From positions 1 through 64,000 of the forward strand of contig NZ_LYBM01000002.1 of the NCBI RefSeq assembly GCF_001707825.1: a stretch of DNA of 64,000 nt, given 5' to 3'. Source of the stretch: Veronia pacifica. Lineage in GTDB: Bacteria > Pseudomonadota > Gammaproteobacteria > Enterobacterales > Vibrionaceae. The position numbers and the translations under genes are program-made. Shown piece by piece: positions 17,618 through 27,688 of the stretch. Every line of letters starts with the position of its first letter. The stretch's first letter is position 1. The notes under the pieces were generated by a model. The model was not told the DNA's origin and searched no databases. It worked only from the letters and a program-made list of their open reading frames with translations.

Positions 17618-18778
17618 ATGAATATAAAATCCAAATTCTTTATTATGGTTTTGGCCTTGGGGGCTCTATCAGGTTGTTCCATGGTAGGAAGTCATATAGA
17701 GCTCGATGCAAAGACGATTGAATCCAACGATGCATCTAATGATATTTCAACGATGGTTATGGTCCATCCCCTGACAGTAGAAAGTGTTTCAGAATTTAAA
17801 TCACCATTACCGCAGTCTCGGGCCAATCCATCGCTTCAGTCTCAGATCGCTTCTTATGAATACCGTGTGGGCGCTGGTGATGTACTTAACGTGATCGTAT
17901 GGGATCACCCTGAATTGACGACGCCTGCAGGACAATTTAGAAGTCCGAGTGACTCAGGACTTTGGGTTGATGCTGATGGTACTATTTTCTACCCCTATAT
18001 CGGCCGTGTCGATGTACTACACAAAACCGTATCAGAGATACGTGCCATTATTGCCAAGCGATTAGCAAAGTATGTTGAAAAGCCACAAGTTGATGTGAAC
18101 GTGGCGGCATTTCGTTCTCAGAAAGTACATATCACAGGTGAGGTTGCCCAACCCGGCCAACAGCCTATCACTAACATCCCCATGACGCTTCTAGATGCGG
18201 TAAACATGGCTGGTGGATTGTCGGAGAATGCCAACTGGAAAAAGGTAACCATTGTTCGAGACGGCGTCAAAGAAACCACTTCGCTGTATGCGCTGATGCA
18301 GCGAGGAGATATGCAGGAAAACCGTCTGCTGCAAGCTGGCGACATTATTAATGTCGACAGCAATGACAACCAAAATGTTTACGTGTTTGGCGAGGTTCAA
18401 AATCCAAAACTTTTAAATATAACCAGAAATGGTATGTCGCTGACAGCAGCATTGAGTAGTGTTGGTGGAATTAATGAGCTTGAGGCGGATGCAACAGGCA
18501 TCTTCGTTATTCGCGGTAGAGAAGTTGACGCGATGAATAGTAAGAAGACTTTAGACAGTGATAATCACTATATCGCCGATCTATACCAACTGGATATAAA
18601 AGATGCGACAGCTCTAGTAGTTGGTACTGAGTTTGAACTTGAACCTAAAGACATAGTTTATGTTACCGCAGCCCCAATCTCTCGCTGGAATCGTGTCATT
18701 AGGCAGCTGCTACCCACTATTAGCGGTTTTGATACGCTTACTAACGGAGTGAGAAGAGTACGCAATTGGCCAAATTAA
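17618..18778 (+). CDS. wza: Wza-type polysaccharide export outer-membrane lipoprotein
   Basis: A 386-residue lipoprotein with lipobox LSGC (Cys20). It contains the polysaccharide export domain (about 85-175; YRVGAGDVLNVIVWDHPELT), SLBB repeats (about 175-255 and 260-345), and a C-terminal amphipathic helix ISRWNRVIRQLLPTISGF (354-371) that in Wza forms the barrel through the outer membrane. Length matches E. coli Wza (379). It forms the octameric exit channel and works with the periplasmic part of Wzc. It is the first gene of the ops-controlled operon. The start ATG 17618 has only a weak ribosome site. Confidence 0.93.
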   Translation: MNIKSKFFIMVLALGALSGCSMVGSHIELDAKTIESNDASNDISTMVMVHPLTVESVSEFKSPLPQSRANPSLQSQIASYEYRVGAGDVLNVIVWDHPELTTPAGQFRSPSDSGLWVDADGTIFYPYIGRVDVLHKTVSEIRAIIAKRLAKYVEKPQVDVNVAAFRSQKVHITGEVAQPGQQPITNIPMTLLDAVNMAGGLSENANWKKVTIVRDGVKETTSLYALMQRGDMQENRLLQAGDIINVDSNDNQNVYVFGEVQNPKLLNITRNGMSLTAALSSVGGINELEADATGIFVIRGREVDAMNSKKTLDSDNHYIADLYQLDIKDATALVVGTEFELEPKDIVYVTAAPISRWNRVIRQLLPTISGFDTLTNGVRRVRNWPN

Positions 18779-18854
18779 TAGTGCATTTGGAAGAAAGCAC
18801 GGTTTTTCTCGACTTCTAAGGGCAATGATGCAGACGACGAAAAAGGATAGATAT

Positions 18855-19307
18855 ATGTTTAACAGTACTCGCTAGGTATGTATTAGGAATATTTGCTACT
18901 TCCGAACAGTGGAGCACCTGCCAAATCGTCTGCTCCCAGTAAATTAATAGTATCAGCGGGAATTGCTACTGACAGAAGTAAGCTTGCTGGCCAATTTGCA
19001 TGACAAGCTGTCCTAGTACACGAACTTAGCTCAGAGCAGATCATTAATCCGCAACTCACGGGGTCAATGTACCAGGACTTCGAGCTGATTCTGGTGATGG
19101 AAAAAGGACATATTGATGCAGTTTACGATATTGCGCCAGAAGCCCGAAGCTAAATTACGTTGTTCAGTCATTGGCTGGATGAAGCCGGTATCTTTGGCCC
19201 ACCAAAAAAGCGAAGAAGTTCATCAGCATTTTGAGAACCTAATTGAAAAGTCAGCTCACAAAGGGGTCGCCCAAGTTATAAAGCTGAAATTGGTTACCTA
19301 CTTTTAA
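18855..19307 (+). pseudogene. wzb: Decayed wzb (low-molecular-weight protein-tyrosine phosphatase)
   Basis: Read across three frames, this stretch gives a Wzb-like protein: start MFNS, then fragments SAGIATDRSKLAGQFA, MYQDFELILVMEKGHIDAV, DIAPEARS, SHWLDEAG and KSEEVHQHFENLIEKSA. An AAAAGGAT ribosome site precedes the ATG. Lesions are many: TAG at codon 7 (18873-18875), frameshifts near 18940 and 19000, a further TAG and frame change between about 19011 and 19060, TAA at 19151-19153, and another shift near 19200. The P-loop expected as CxGNICRSPT reads CIRNICYFRT, so the catalytic loop is lost. It sits exactly where wzb belongs, between wza and wzc. Several independent lesions rule out a single sequencing error. 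Confidence 0.9.
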
Positions 19308-19371
19308 CTTTAATTAAAACAAATTTTAATCTGCCCAAAACGTGGCACTTGAGAGCGAAACGAAGAAGCGT

Positions 19372-21519
19372 ATGACAACAACGAATACAACGCAGACAGC
19401 ATCAGATGAAGTAGATTTAGGTCGCTTATTCGGCATATTAATTGACAGCCGTTGGATGATAATCAGCATTATATTTTTGTTCGCAGCTATTGGTGTGGCA
19501 TATGCGGTACTGAGTGCACCCATCTACAAGGCAGATGCCCTGTTGCAAGTTGAAGAAAAAAGTAATGGCATGCCAGCACTTGGTGAAATGGGAGAGCTAT
19601 TCAGTAGCGAGTCATCATCGTCGACTGAAATAGAGATTCTTAAATCACGTATGGTGTTGGGCAAAACCGTCGATAAGTTTGCGCTTACCACAGTGATAGA
19701 GCCTGTTTACCTGCCATTTGTTGGAAAGGGCATAGCAAGATTAAACCATGCTCAGCCAACTATTGATGTTGCTCGCTTCACCATACCTAAAGATGTGGAT
19801 GATTCCTCTTTTGTATTGACCATTGATGATACTGAAGCTGGCAAATACCGCTTGTTAAACAGCCGTGATCAGACTGTATTAACAGGCGTTGTTGGTGAAC
19901 TCGCTGAAAGTAACGGCTTTAGTCTCCGGATACTTAAAGTAGATGCCAAAAACGGCACCTCATTTACAATCAGTAAAAGAAGTCGATTTGATGCCATTCA
20001 GTGGATTCAAAAACATTTGACGGTGAGTGAGCGCGGTAAAAAAACGGGAGTGCTTCAGCTTTCTTTTACCGGAGAAAACAAACAGTTTATTGGAAAGCTG
20101 CTTGATGATATTGCAACCAATTACTTTCTTCAGAATGTTGACAGAAACTCAGCAGAAGCACAGAAAAGCCTAACGTTCCTTGAAAGTAACCTACCTAAAG
20201 TAAAACAAGAATTAACTGACGCAGAAAACACGTTGAATGCCTTCCGATTAAAAAACGAATCGGTTGACTTAAGTCTTGAGGCGAAAGCGAACTTAGATGC
20301 TGCGGTAAAAGTGGAAGCCACTTTAAACCAACTAGCTATTGAAGAGAGGGATTTAGCCACCAGGTTTACCAAAGAACACCCTCTTTATTCAGCACTTATT
20401 GAGAAACGTAAAGCAATACTTGAGCAAAAAGCCAGACTAAATAAACAAACTCAAGCTTTACCGAAGACGCAACGCGAAGTACTACGCTATACAAGAGATG
20501 TAGAAGTTAAACAGCAACTTTATGTTGAACTACTTAACAAAGTACAAGAGCTAAAGATCGTTAAAGCAAGTACGGTGGGGAACGTACGCATACTTGATTC
20601 CGCTCAAGTGTTTAGCGCGCCGATAAAACCGAAAAAGTCCTTAATTTTTATTCTCGCTACGATTCTTGGGGGGATGTTGGGTGTTGGCATCGCGTTATTA
20701 CGAGCTGCACTTCATAAAGGTGTTGAGAACCCTGCTGAACTTGAAGCAATAGGGTTATCGGTTTACGCAAGTATCCCGCTTTCAGAACAACAATCTGGCT
20801 TAGAGAAGCTGTATAAACGGCAGAAAGTACAGTCTTCAAATGAGGGACTTTTAGCGGAATTAAACTCGGCAGATCTCTCTATTGAAGCTCTTCGTGGACT
20901 TCGTACCAGCTTGCATTTTGCAATGATGGAAGCAAAGAACAATGTATTGATGATATCCGGTCCTAGCCCAAATATCGGTAAATCTTTTGTGTCTGCTAAC
21001 CTTGCTGCAGTGATGGCGAAAGCCGGGCAGAGAGTATTAGTGATTGATGCAGATATGCGTAAAGGTTACTTGCAAAAATATTTTGGGATTAATTGGGAAA
21101 ACGGTTTAAGTGATGTGCTATCAGGTAAGGCAGAGTTTGCAGATGCTGTTAAACATTCCGGCGTTGTGAACCTAGATATGTTGACACGCGGTAGTGTACC
21201 ACCCAATCCATCAGAGCTTCTGATGCACTCGCGTTGTAAAGAATTTATTGATTGGGCATCGAATAATTATGATCTGGTGATTGTAGATACGCCGCCTGTG
21301 ATGGCAGTGACAGACCCTGCAATTATAGGTGCACTTGCAGGGACCACTTTGATGGTTGGGAGATTCGGCGTCAATCCGATCAAAGAAATTGAAGTGTCAC
21401 GAGAGCGTTTCGAAAAAGCTGGCGTAGAAGTGAAGGGATTTATCTTAAATGCCGTTGAGCGAAAAGCAAGCAATGCATATGGTGGTAATTATGGGTATTA
21501 CAACTACAGCTATAAATAA
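19372..21519 (+). CDS. wzc: Wzc-type tyrosine autokinase and polysaccharide co-polymerase
   Basis: A 715-residue inner-membrane BY-kinase. The N-terminal Wzz domain has TM1 at about residues 22-45. A long periplasmic part with coiled coil (about 260-370) precedes TM2 near residue 425 after the KPKKS motif. The cytoplasmic kinase has Walker A GPSPNIGKS (530-538), Walker A' VIDADMR (Asp559, Asp561), and Walker B VIVDTPP. The C-terminus AYGGNYGYYNYSYK holds six tyrosines, the usual autophosphorylation cluster. In K30-type systems cycles of Wzc phosphorylation and removal by Wzb are needed for high-level polymer, yet wzb here is dead. I chose ATG 19372; GTG 19342 would add ten residues. Confidence 0.93.
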   Translation: MTTTNTTQTASDEVDLGRLFGILIDSRWMIISIIFLFAAIGVAYAVLSAPIYKADALLQVEEKSNGMPALGEMGELFSSESSSSTEIEILKSRMVLGKTVDKFALTTVIEPVYLPFVGKGIARLNHAQPTIDVARFTIPKDVDDSSFVLTIDDTEAGKYRLLNSRDQTVLTGVVGELAESNGFSLRILKVDAKNGTSFTISKRSRFDAIQWIQKHLTVSERGKKTGVLQLSFTGENKQFIGKLLDDIATNYFLQNVDRNSAEAQKSLTFLESNLPKVKQELTDAENTLNAFRLKNESVDLSLEAKANLDAAVKVEATLNQLAIEERDLATRFTKEHPLYSALIEKRKAILEQKARLNKQTQALPKTQREVLRYTRDVEVKQQLYVELLNKVQELKIVKASTVGNVRILDSAQVFSAPIKPKKSLIFILATILGGMLGVGIALLRAALHKGVENPAELEAIGLSVYASIPLSEQQSGLEKLYKRQKVQSSNEGLLAELNSADLSIEALRGLRTSLHFAMMEAKNNVLMISGPSPNIGKSFVSANLAAVMAKAGQRVLVIDADMRKGYLQKYFGINWENGLSDVLSGKAEFADAVKHSGVVNLDMLTRGSVPPNPSELLMHSRCKEFIDWASNNYDLVIVDTPPVMAVTDPAIIGALAGTTLMVGRFGVNPIKEIEVSRERFEKAGVEVKGFILNAVERKASNAYGGNYGYYNYSYK

Positions 21520-21708
21520 AGCTAAATAGTTAATGGTATATTCTAACATGTCAAAAATATCACTTAGTGGCATGTTAAGTGCACAAATAAAGATACTTAT
21601 CCCAATATATCCATATAAAATTCGTATTTTTCTTACCGAATAGCTCTGAGTTTTACCTCGGAGTTATAGCCCCGAAATTTATCCGACTACATAAAAAGAG
21701 AGTCAATT

Positions 21709-22770
21709 TTGAAGATTCTATTAACTGGTGGTGCGGGCTTTATTGGCTCAGCCGTTGTACGTCACATTATAAAGAATACGAAAGACAGTGTTATTAATGT
21801 AGACAAACTAACTTATGCTGGGAATTTAGAGTCCATTGCTGACTTTGAATGCAATGAGCGTTATGCATTTATTGAGGCTGATATTTGTAATCGCAGTGCG
21901 ATGGACGATATTTTTGCTATCTATCAACCTGATGCGGTAATGCATTTAGCGGCGGAGTCTCACGTTGATCGCTCAATCGATGGCCCTGCAGCATTTATAG
22001 AAACCAATATTATCGGCACTTACACACTATTGGAGGCTGCTCGTCAATATTGGAATGCTCAGAATGACGATAAAAAAGCATCGTTTCGTTTTCATCACAT
22101 CTCCACTGATGAAGTATATGGTGATCTAGAAGGAACTAACGACCTTTTTACCGAAGAAACATCCTACGAACCGTCTAGTCCATATTCTGCATCAAAAGCA
22201 TCTAGCGACCACTTGGTTCGTGCGTGGCAGCGTACATATGGTTTACCAACGTTAGTGACGAACTGCTCGAATAACTATGGGCCATATCATTTCCCAGAAA
22301 AACTCATTCCGTTGATGATTTTAAACGCGTTGGAAGGGAAAGCTTTACCAGTATACGGTGACGGCATGCAAATTCGTGATTGGTTGTTTGTTGAAGATCA
22401 TGCACGTGCGCTTTACAAAGTAGTGACTGAAGGCGTTGTTGGCGAAACTTACAACATTGGCGGCCACAATGAAAAAGCCAACATTGAGGTAGTGAAAACG
22501 ATTTGCTCGCTCCTTGAGGAGTTGGTTCCCAATAAGCCGACGGGGGTCACTGAGTACAAAGAACTTATTACTTATGTAAAAGATCGCCCGGGGCATGATG
22601 TCCGCTACGCGATTGATGCTTCCAAAATTGAACGTGATTTAGGTTGGAAACCAGAGGAAACCTTTGAATCAGGTATTCGTAAAACTGTCGAGTGGTATCT
22701 TATAAATCAAGAGTGGTGGGCTCGTGTACTTGATGGCTCTTACTCTCGCGAACGTTTGGGTTCAAATTAA
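21709..22770 (+). CDS. rmlB: dTDP-glucose 4,6-dehydratase
   Basis: Second step of dTDP-L-rhamnose synthesis: dTDP-glucose to dTDP-4-keto-6-deoxyglucose. It is a 353-residue SDR-family enzyme with the NAD site GGAGFIG (7-13), HISTDEVYG, and the catalytic YSASK (Tyr159, Lys163). The start is TTG at 21709; the protein begins MKILLTGG as expected and no better start exists. It follows wzc by 190 bp, a gap with a TAACATG/CATGTTA inverted repeat. It is first of rmlBADC. Confidence 0.95.
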   Translation: MKILLTGGAGFIGSAVVRHIIKNTKDSVINVDKLTYAGNLESIADFECNERYAFIEADICNRSAMDDIFAIYQPDAVMHLAAESHVDRSIDGPAAFIETNIIGTYTLLEAARQYWNAQNDDKKASFRFHHISTDEVYGDLEGTNDLFTEETSYEPSSPYSASKASSDHLVRAWQRTYGLPTLVTNCSNNYGPYHFPEKLIPLMILNALEGKALPVYGDGMQIRDWLFVEDHARALYKVVTEGVVGETYNIGGHNEKANIEVVKTICSLLEELVPNKPTGVTEYKELITYVKDRPGHDVRYAIDASKIERDLGWKPEETFESGIRKTVEWYLINQEWWARVLDGSYSRERLGSN

Positions 22771-22831
22771 TTGAGTCTTCTTATTTTGCTGTCTTCAGCC
22801 CCTCAAATTTAAACGTCGGAACTAATTATTT

Positions 22832-23719
22832 ATGAAAGGTATTATCCTTGCTGGTGGTTCAGGAACTCGTCTTTACCCCATAACTCGCGGTGTTTCAAAG
22901 CAGCTACTACCCGTATACGACAAACCTATGATTTATTACCCGCTATCGACCTTAATGTTAGCGGGAATTCGCGATATCCTAATTATTACCACTCCTGAAG
23001 ACAACGAGAGCTTCAAGCGTTTACTGGGTGACGGCACAGACTTTGGTATCAATCTAGAATATGCCGTACAGCCGAGTCCTGACGGGTTAGCTCAAGCATT
23101 TATCATAGGCGAAGACTTTATTGGTGATGACAATGTGTGCCTGGTTTTAGGTGATAACATATTCTACGGTCAATCTTTTGGTAGGCAGTTGAAAAATGCG
23201 CGAGAGCTTGCTGCAACTAGTAAAGCCACAGTGTTTGGCTATCAGGTAAAAGATCCAGAGCGTTTCGGAGTCGTCGAATTTGATGACCAAATGCGTGCGA
23301 TTTCTATCGATGAAAAACCAATAAAGCCAAAATCAAATTATGCGATAACAGGCCTGTATTTCTATGACAATCGTGTTGTTGATTTTGCAAAAGATGTCCG
23401 ACCATCCGAGCGTGGTGAGTTAGAGATAACAACACTGAACGAAATGTACTTAAACAATGGTTCACTGAATGTTGAGTTGTTGGGACGTGGTTTCGCATGG
23501 TTAGACACTGGAACTCATGAAAGCCTTCATGAAGCATCTTCTTTTGTTCAAACAATAGAGAATGTTCAAGGCTTGAAAGTGGCATGCCTTGAAGAAATTG
23601 CTTGGCGAAACGGATGGCTCTCTACAGAAGAAATTGTAAATCTAGCTAGACCAATGTTAAAAAATGAATACGGTCAATACCTCATTCGCATAATTGCTGA
23701 GGACGGAAATAAGTTATGA
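22832..23719 (+). CDS. rmlA: Glucose-1-phosphate thymidylyltransferase
   Basis: First step of dTDP-L-rhamnose synthesis: glucose-1-phosphate + dTTP to dTDP-glucose. The 295-residue length is typical. The nucleotidyltransferase signature [18 protein letters not shown] opens the protein, followed by [27 protein letters not shown] and [12 protein letters not shown]. The last bases overlap the rmlD start (ATGA), so translation is coupled. Confidence 0.96.
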   Translation: MKGIILAGGSGTRLYPITRGVSKQLLPVYDKPMIYYPLSTLMLAGIRDILIITTPEDNESFKRLLGDGTDFGINLEYAVQPSPDGLAQAFIIGEDFIGDDNVCLVLGDNIFYGQSFGRQLKNARELAATSKATVFGYQVKDPERFGVVEFDDQMRAISIDEKPIKPKSNYAITGLYFYDNRVVDFAKDVRPSERGELEITTLNEMYLNNGSLNVELLGRGFAWLDTGTHESLHEASSFVQTIENVQGLKVACLEEIAWRNGWLSTEEIVNLARPMLKNEYGQYLIRIIAEDGNKL

Positions 23720-24597
23720 AAATACTATTAACAGGAAGCTCTGGACAAGTCGGACGTTGTTTAGTTGAAAAATTGAACAATACGATTGGTACAGAGTTTA
23801 TTGCACTAAATAGAAACGAACTTGACATCACTGATTCGATTTCTGTTGATAAAATTGTAACGTCTTTCCAGCCTAACGTGATAATCAATGCTGCAGCGCA
23901 CACGGCTGTCGACCGCGCTGAAGAAGAAGTTGAGCTTTCATATGCTATCAACAGAGATGGCCCAGAAAACTTGGCTAAAGCAGCAGCTAGAATTGGTGCA
24001 ACAATACTACATATATCTACGGACTATGTCTTTGCTGGCGACAAAGATGGCGAATATGTAGAAAATGACGAAACTGTGCCGCAAAGTGTTTACGGTAAAA
24101 GTAAACTGGCGGGTGAAATCGCTGTTGCCGAGGCGTGTCATCGTCATATCATTATTAGAACGGCCTGGGTATTTAGTGAGCACGGGGGGAACTTTGTAAA
24201 ATCTATGCTGCGTTTAGCTGAGAGTCGAGACGCATTAAGCATTGTTGCCGATCAGTTTGGCGGCCCAACGTATGCGGGTGATATTGCCGATGCACTACTT
24301 CAAATCTCAGCGGCTATTGTCAAAGAGAAAAACGTAGAATTTGGTATTTACCATTATTCTGGTATGCCGCATGTGAGCTGGTATGACTTCGCTAATACCA
24401 TTTTTATTGAAGCGAAAGAACAGGATGTGTTAAAGAAAGTTATGGCAATAAACCCAATAACGACTGCAGTCTATCCAACGCCAGCAAAACGTCCGGTAAA
24501 CTCCAAACTGAATAGCGGGAAAATTAATATCCAGTTCGGAATAGTCCCAAGTAATTGGCCGTTGGCTCTAAAAAATTTGAAACACTACATGGGTTAA
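23716..24597 (+). CDS. rmlD: dTDP-4-dehydrorhamnose reductase
   Basis: Last step of dTDP-L-rhamnose synthesis, an NADPH-dependent reduction. It is 293 residues with the Rossmann motif [13 protein letters not shown] (4-16), [20 protein letters not shown] and the catalytic VYGKSK. ATGA overlap with rmlA and a two-base gap to rmlC show a tightly packed operon. Gene order rmlB-A-D-C differs from the common rmlBDAC. Confidence 0.95.
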   Translation: MKILLTGSSGQVGRCLVEKLNNTIGTEFIALNRNELDITDSISVDKIVTSFQPNVIINAAAHTAVDRAEEEVELSYAINRDGPENLAKAAARIGATILHISTDYVFAGDKDGEYVENDETVPQSVYGKSKLAGEIAVAEACHRHIIIRTAWVFSEHGGNFVKSMLRLAESRDALSIVADQFGGPTYAGDIADALLQISAAIVKEKNVEFGIYHYSGMPHVSWYDFANTIFIEAKEQDVLKKVMAINPITTAVYPTPAKRPVNSKLNSGKINIQFGIVPSNWPLALKNLKHYMG

Positions 24598-24599
24598 AT

Positions 24600-25145
24600 A
24601 TGAAAGTTATTGATACCGAAATCCCTGATGTGAAAATTATAGAGCCGACAGTATTTGGAGATGAGCGCGGATTTTTTATGGAGACGTGGAATCAACAAAA
24701 GTTTGAAGAGCATGTCACAGGAAAGCCGACTACCTTTGTACAAGACAATCACTCCAAGTCAAAGAAAGGAATTCTTCGAGGCCTACATTACCAAACAGAA
24801 AATACTCAAGGAAAACTTGTTCGTGTGGTTGCCGGAGAAGTGTATGATGTCGCGGTGGACATTCGCAAAAACTCTAAGACATTTGGTCAGTGGGTGGGTG
24901 TATATCTATCAGCAGAAAACAAGCGCCAGCTATGGGTACCCGAAGGCTTTGCTCATGGCTTCTATGTTACAAGCAATGAAGCTGAATTCGTATATAAATG
25001 TACTGATTTTTATAATCCTAAAGCAGAGCATTCAATTTTATGGAATGACGTTGAACTTGGTATTAAATGGCCAATAATGAATGAACCTATATTGTCTGTA
25101 AAAGATAAAAATGCCTCTCCACTATCTAGAAACCAACTTGTGTAA
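24600..25145 (+). CDS. rmlC: dTDP-4-dehydrorhamnose 3,5-epimerase
   Basis: Third step of dTDP-L-rhamnose synthesis, double epimerisation at C3 and C5. It is a 181-residue cupin with FGDERGFFMETW, the catalytic His in KGILRGLHYQ, and the conserved WVPEGFAHGF followed by EFVYKCTDFY. I chose the ATG at 24600, two bases after rmlD; an earlier in-frame ATG at 24555 lies inside rmlD. With it the rhamnose pathway is complete in the window. Confidence 0.96.
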   Translation: MKVIDTEIPDVKIIEPTVFGDERGFFMETWNQQKFEEHVTGKPTTFVQDNHSKSKKGILRGLHYQTENTQGKLVRVVAGEVYDVAVDIRKNSKTFGQWVGVYLSAENKRQLWVPEGFAHGFYVTSNEAEFVYKCTDFYNPKAEHSILWNDVELGIKWPIMNEPILSVKDKNASPLSRNQLV

Positions 25146-25160
25146 TAAGAGATTAATCAA

Positions 25161-26138
25161 GTGATCATAAATAGATTAAAATACATAAAGAAATCATTAG
25201 TATTATTTCTTTCATATATGAAAGACTACAGAGTGTATCAAAATGCATCATTGATAAAAAAGCACGAAGATGTAGAAGGAGTACACTCACTAGGTCTTAT
25301 TATTCGTTTATATCACACGATTGAAAAAGGTCTCTCAGTTAAAGAGAGAAGGTACGAATTTTCAATGGATCACATTGAATTACTACAAAAAAAAATGATG
25401 ACATATTGCGGCGATAAAAATGAACCTCATTTTTTAAGCGCTTTTAAAACTCTGGGTATATACTTTTCCATACATGAAAAAATAGAGTGTAGTAAACGAT
25501 TTAATGCTCAGGCAAGAATTTTTGAAAATTTGAAAAAAAAATATGGTAAAACTGAAATTGGGGGAGGTACAAAATCTGTAAAGAAAGTTGAATACCCAAA
25601 TAGAATTGAAACGATAGAAATTTTAAAAAAAAGACATAGCATTAGAGACTACGACGGAGAGTTTTTAATTGATAAGCAGGATATAATAAGAGTCATAGAT
25701 TTAGCCAAGTTGTGCCCTTCAGCGTGTAACCGACATGCAATAAAAATATTTTACTCTCTAGATAAGCACAAAAATAGTGAAATTCTAAAATATCAAAATG
25801 GTAGTAGAACATTTAGAGACAACGTTCCAGGTTTGCTAATTGTAGCATCTGATTTAAGATACCAAGAGGGGGTTGAAGAAAGGAACTTAGGCTATATTGA
25901 AGGTGGCATATGGCTGATGTCACTGGTTAATAGTTTATATTTAAATGGTTTCGGTTCCTGTGTACTTAACTGGTGTGTAAGTCCATCTCATGATCAAGAT
26001 TTTAAAACAGCATTTGGAATCCCAGAATATTATCAGATTTCAGCATTGATTTCTTTCGGTAAACAAACTGAAGACCAAAAAGTACCATACTCTATAAGAT
26101 GCAAGTCAGAAGACTTTATCGAAAAGGTAGAACTTTGA
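25161..26138 (+). CDS. Nitroreductase-family protein in a polysaccharide operon
   Basis: A 325-residue protein from GTG 25161, 15 bp after rmlC. The C-terminal two thirds (about 150-320) look like the FMN-dependent nitroreductase fold: KKRHSIRDYDGEFL (the RSIR-type FMN phosphate contact), LAKLCPSACNRH, LGYIEGGIWLMSLVNSLYLN and GSCVLNWCVSPSHD. The N-terminal part (1-145) is Lys-rich and not recognised. Similar proteins occur in O-antigen and exopolysaccharide clusters next to pyruvyl transferases, but their substrate is not known to me. The stop overlaps the wzx TTG (TTGA). AT content is much higher than in the rml genes. Confidence 0.7.
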   Translation: MIINRLKYIKKSLVLFLSYMKDYRVYQNASLIKKHEDVEGVHSLGLIIRLYHTIEKGLSVKERRYEFSMDHIELLQKKMMTYCGDKNEPHFLSAFKTLGIYFSIHEKIECSKRFNAQARIFENLKKKYGKTEIGGGTKSVKKVEYPNRIETIEILKKRHSIRDYDGEFLIDKQDIIRVIDLAKLCPSACNRHAIKIFYSLDKHKNSEILKYQNGSRTFRDNVPGLLIVASDLRYQEGVEERNLGYIEGGIWLMSLVNSLYLNGFGSCVLNWCVSPSHDQDFKTAFGIPEYYQISALISFGKQTEDQKVPYSIRCKSEDFIEKVEL

Positions 26139-27640
26139 GGAAAGTAAAAAAGCTAGTAACTAATAGCGTTTTAATGTTTTCGCGTATGGCGGTTATGATG
26201 CTGATTACTCTATATACATCAAGAGTCGCAATTGATTATCTCGGTGAAGAGGTGTATGGGTTATTTAGTTTAATAACAGGCGTTATCGTACTGGGGGCTT
26301 TTTTAACTACAATTTTAGAATCTACAGCGCAAAGGTTTATCTCAGAATCAATTGCATTACAAGACGACAAGCAAACGACAATAAGTACCCTATTTTCAGT
26401 TAACTTAGTCATGGCTATTACATTGTCAGTGATAGTTTATATCATTGGACAATATTATATTGAATATAAACTAGTCCAAAATGTAGTTAATAGAGAAACA
26501 ATAGATAAAATATTTGTTGTAGCGATAATCACATTTATAGTTGGTGTTGTTTCATCACCATTACTCTCTATTTTTGTAGCATTTGAGAGAATGGGGTTAT
26601 ATGCAGCGATCACTTTTTGTGAGGTAATTTCAAAGCTATTGTTGTTGATATTTTTAATGAATGGAAAATATGACTCGGTACTATATTACTCGTTAGCACT
26701 CTTAACTTCAGTATTAATATCTAGATTATTAGCAATTTGGCTTTTGCGAATATATATTAAAAATTTGAAAATCCGCTTTGGTTTTGACAGAAACAAGCTA
26801 AAAAGAATATTTTATTATGTATCTTGGAATGCTTTTGGCTCATTGGCAGCAATTGCCAATAGTCATGGCGTGAGCCTTATTGTCAATGCGTTTTTTTCTC
26901 TAAATGTCAGTGCATACAGAGCAATAGCTCTGCAACTAAACTCTGCAATAATCCAAATCATCAACAGCGTACAAATTTCTTTCAACCCACAAGTTGTGAA
27001 GAATTATACTAAAAGTGATTATAGTTATTTATCATCATTAATTACAGTCAACGGTAGGGTTGTAAATTATCTATGCACCCTTATTATCGTTAGCCTAGTG
27101 GGTAATGTTGAAAAAATATTAGAATTGTGGCTTGGTGATAGTCAGCAATACCTTGTGAAATTTATATATCTTATGCTTGTCGATATATATATTATTTGCC
27201 AAACAAGTGCGCTTGTTTCTCTTGTCCAATCGACAGGAAAAATTAAAATTTACCAAATTGTTGTAGGTGGAACGATGCTAATGAATATACCTCTTTGCTA
27301 TTTTTTATTGGGTATACATAAATCGCCACTAGTCGTTTACATCATTCCAATTATCATATCTCTTATTTGTATGCTAGAAAGGTTTATATTTGTTAAACAT
27401 TTAAATATAGTATGTTTGAGTAATTATATTATAAACTCGCTACTCCGAGGCTTACTAATAATTCTTAGTCTAATATTTTTAAAATATACATTTTTAGATC
27501 AATCCATTCCGTTATATCTTAATATTTTAATATCAATTTCTATGTCTACATTTTTTTGGGTCATATTTGGACTGAAATATAGAGAATTACAATGGGCATG
27601 GAGTGTATTTACCTCTCAAAAAAATAATGTAACAAAATAA
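26135..27640 (+). CDS. wzx: Wzx-type oligosaccharide flippase (MATE/MOP superfamily)
   Basis: A 501-residue membrane protein with about 12-14 spans and a basic N-terminus MRKVKKLVTNSVLMFSRM. Early YTSRVAIDYLGEEVYGLFSL matches the polysaccharide flippase family (PF01943/PST). It would move undecaprenyl-diphosphate-linked repeat units to the periplasmic face. I chose TTG 26135 because AAGG lies about 8 bp upstream and it forms a TTGA overlap with the preceding stop; the longer form to 26099 reads through the upstream gene. Low G+C matches the following genes. Confidence 0.85.
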   Translation: MRKVKKLVTNSVLMFSRMAVMMLITLYTSRVAIDYLGEEVYGLFSLITGVIVLGAFLTTILESTAQRFISESIALQDDKQTTISTLFSVNLVMAITLSVIVYIIGQYYIEYKLVQNVVNRETIDKIFVVAIITFIVGVVSSPLLSIFVAFERMGLYAAITFCEVISKLLLLIFLMNGKYDSVLYYSLALLTSVLISRLLAIWLLRIYIKNLKIRFGFDRNKLKRIFYYVSWNAFGSLAAIANSHGVSLIVNAFFSLNVSAYRAIALQLNSAIIQIINSVQISFNPQVVKNYTKSDYSYLSSLITVNGRVVNYLCTLIIVSLVGNVEKILELWLGDSQQYLVKFIYLMLVDIYIICQTSALVSLVQSTGKIKIYQIVVGGTMLMNIPLCYFLLGIHKSPLVVYIIPIIISLICMLERFIFVKHLNIVCLSNYIINSLLRGLLIILSLIFLKYTFLDQSIPLYLNILISISMSTFFWVIFGLKYRELQWAWSVFTSQKNNVTK

Positions 27641-27688
27641 ATATTATCTTACGACTTAATTAAACTAAATAGAAAAAGAAGTATTAAA

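Noticed and set aside
21187-21198. ops-like CGCGGTAGTGTA on the plus strand
   Set aside because: Two mismatches and within wzc coding sequence (R-G-S-V). A second recruitment site is possible but not supported.
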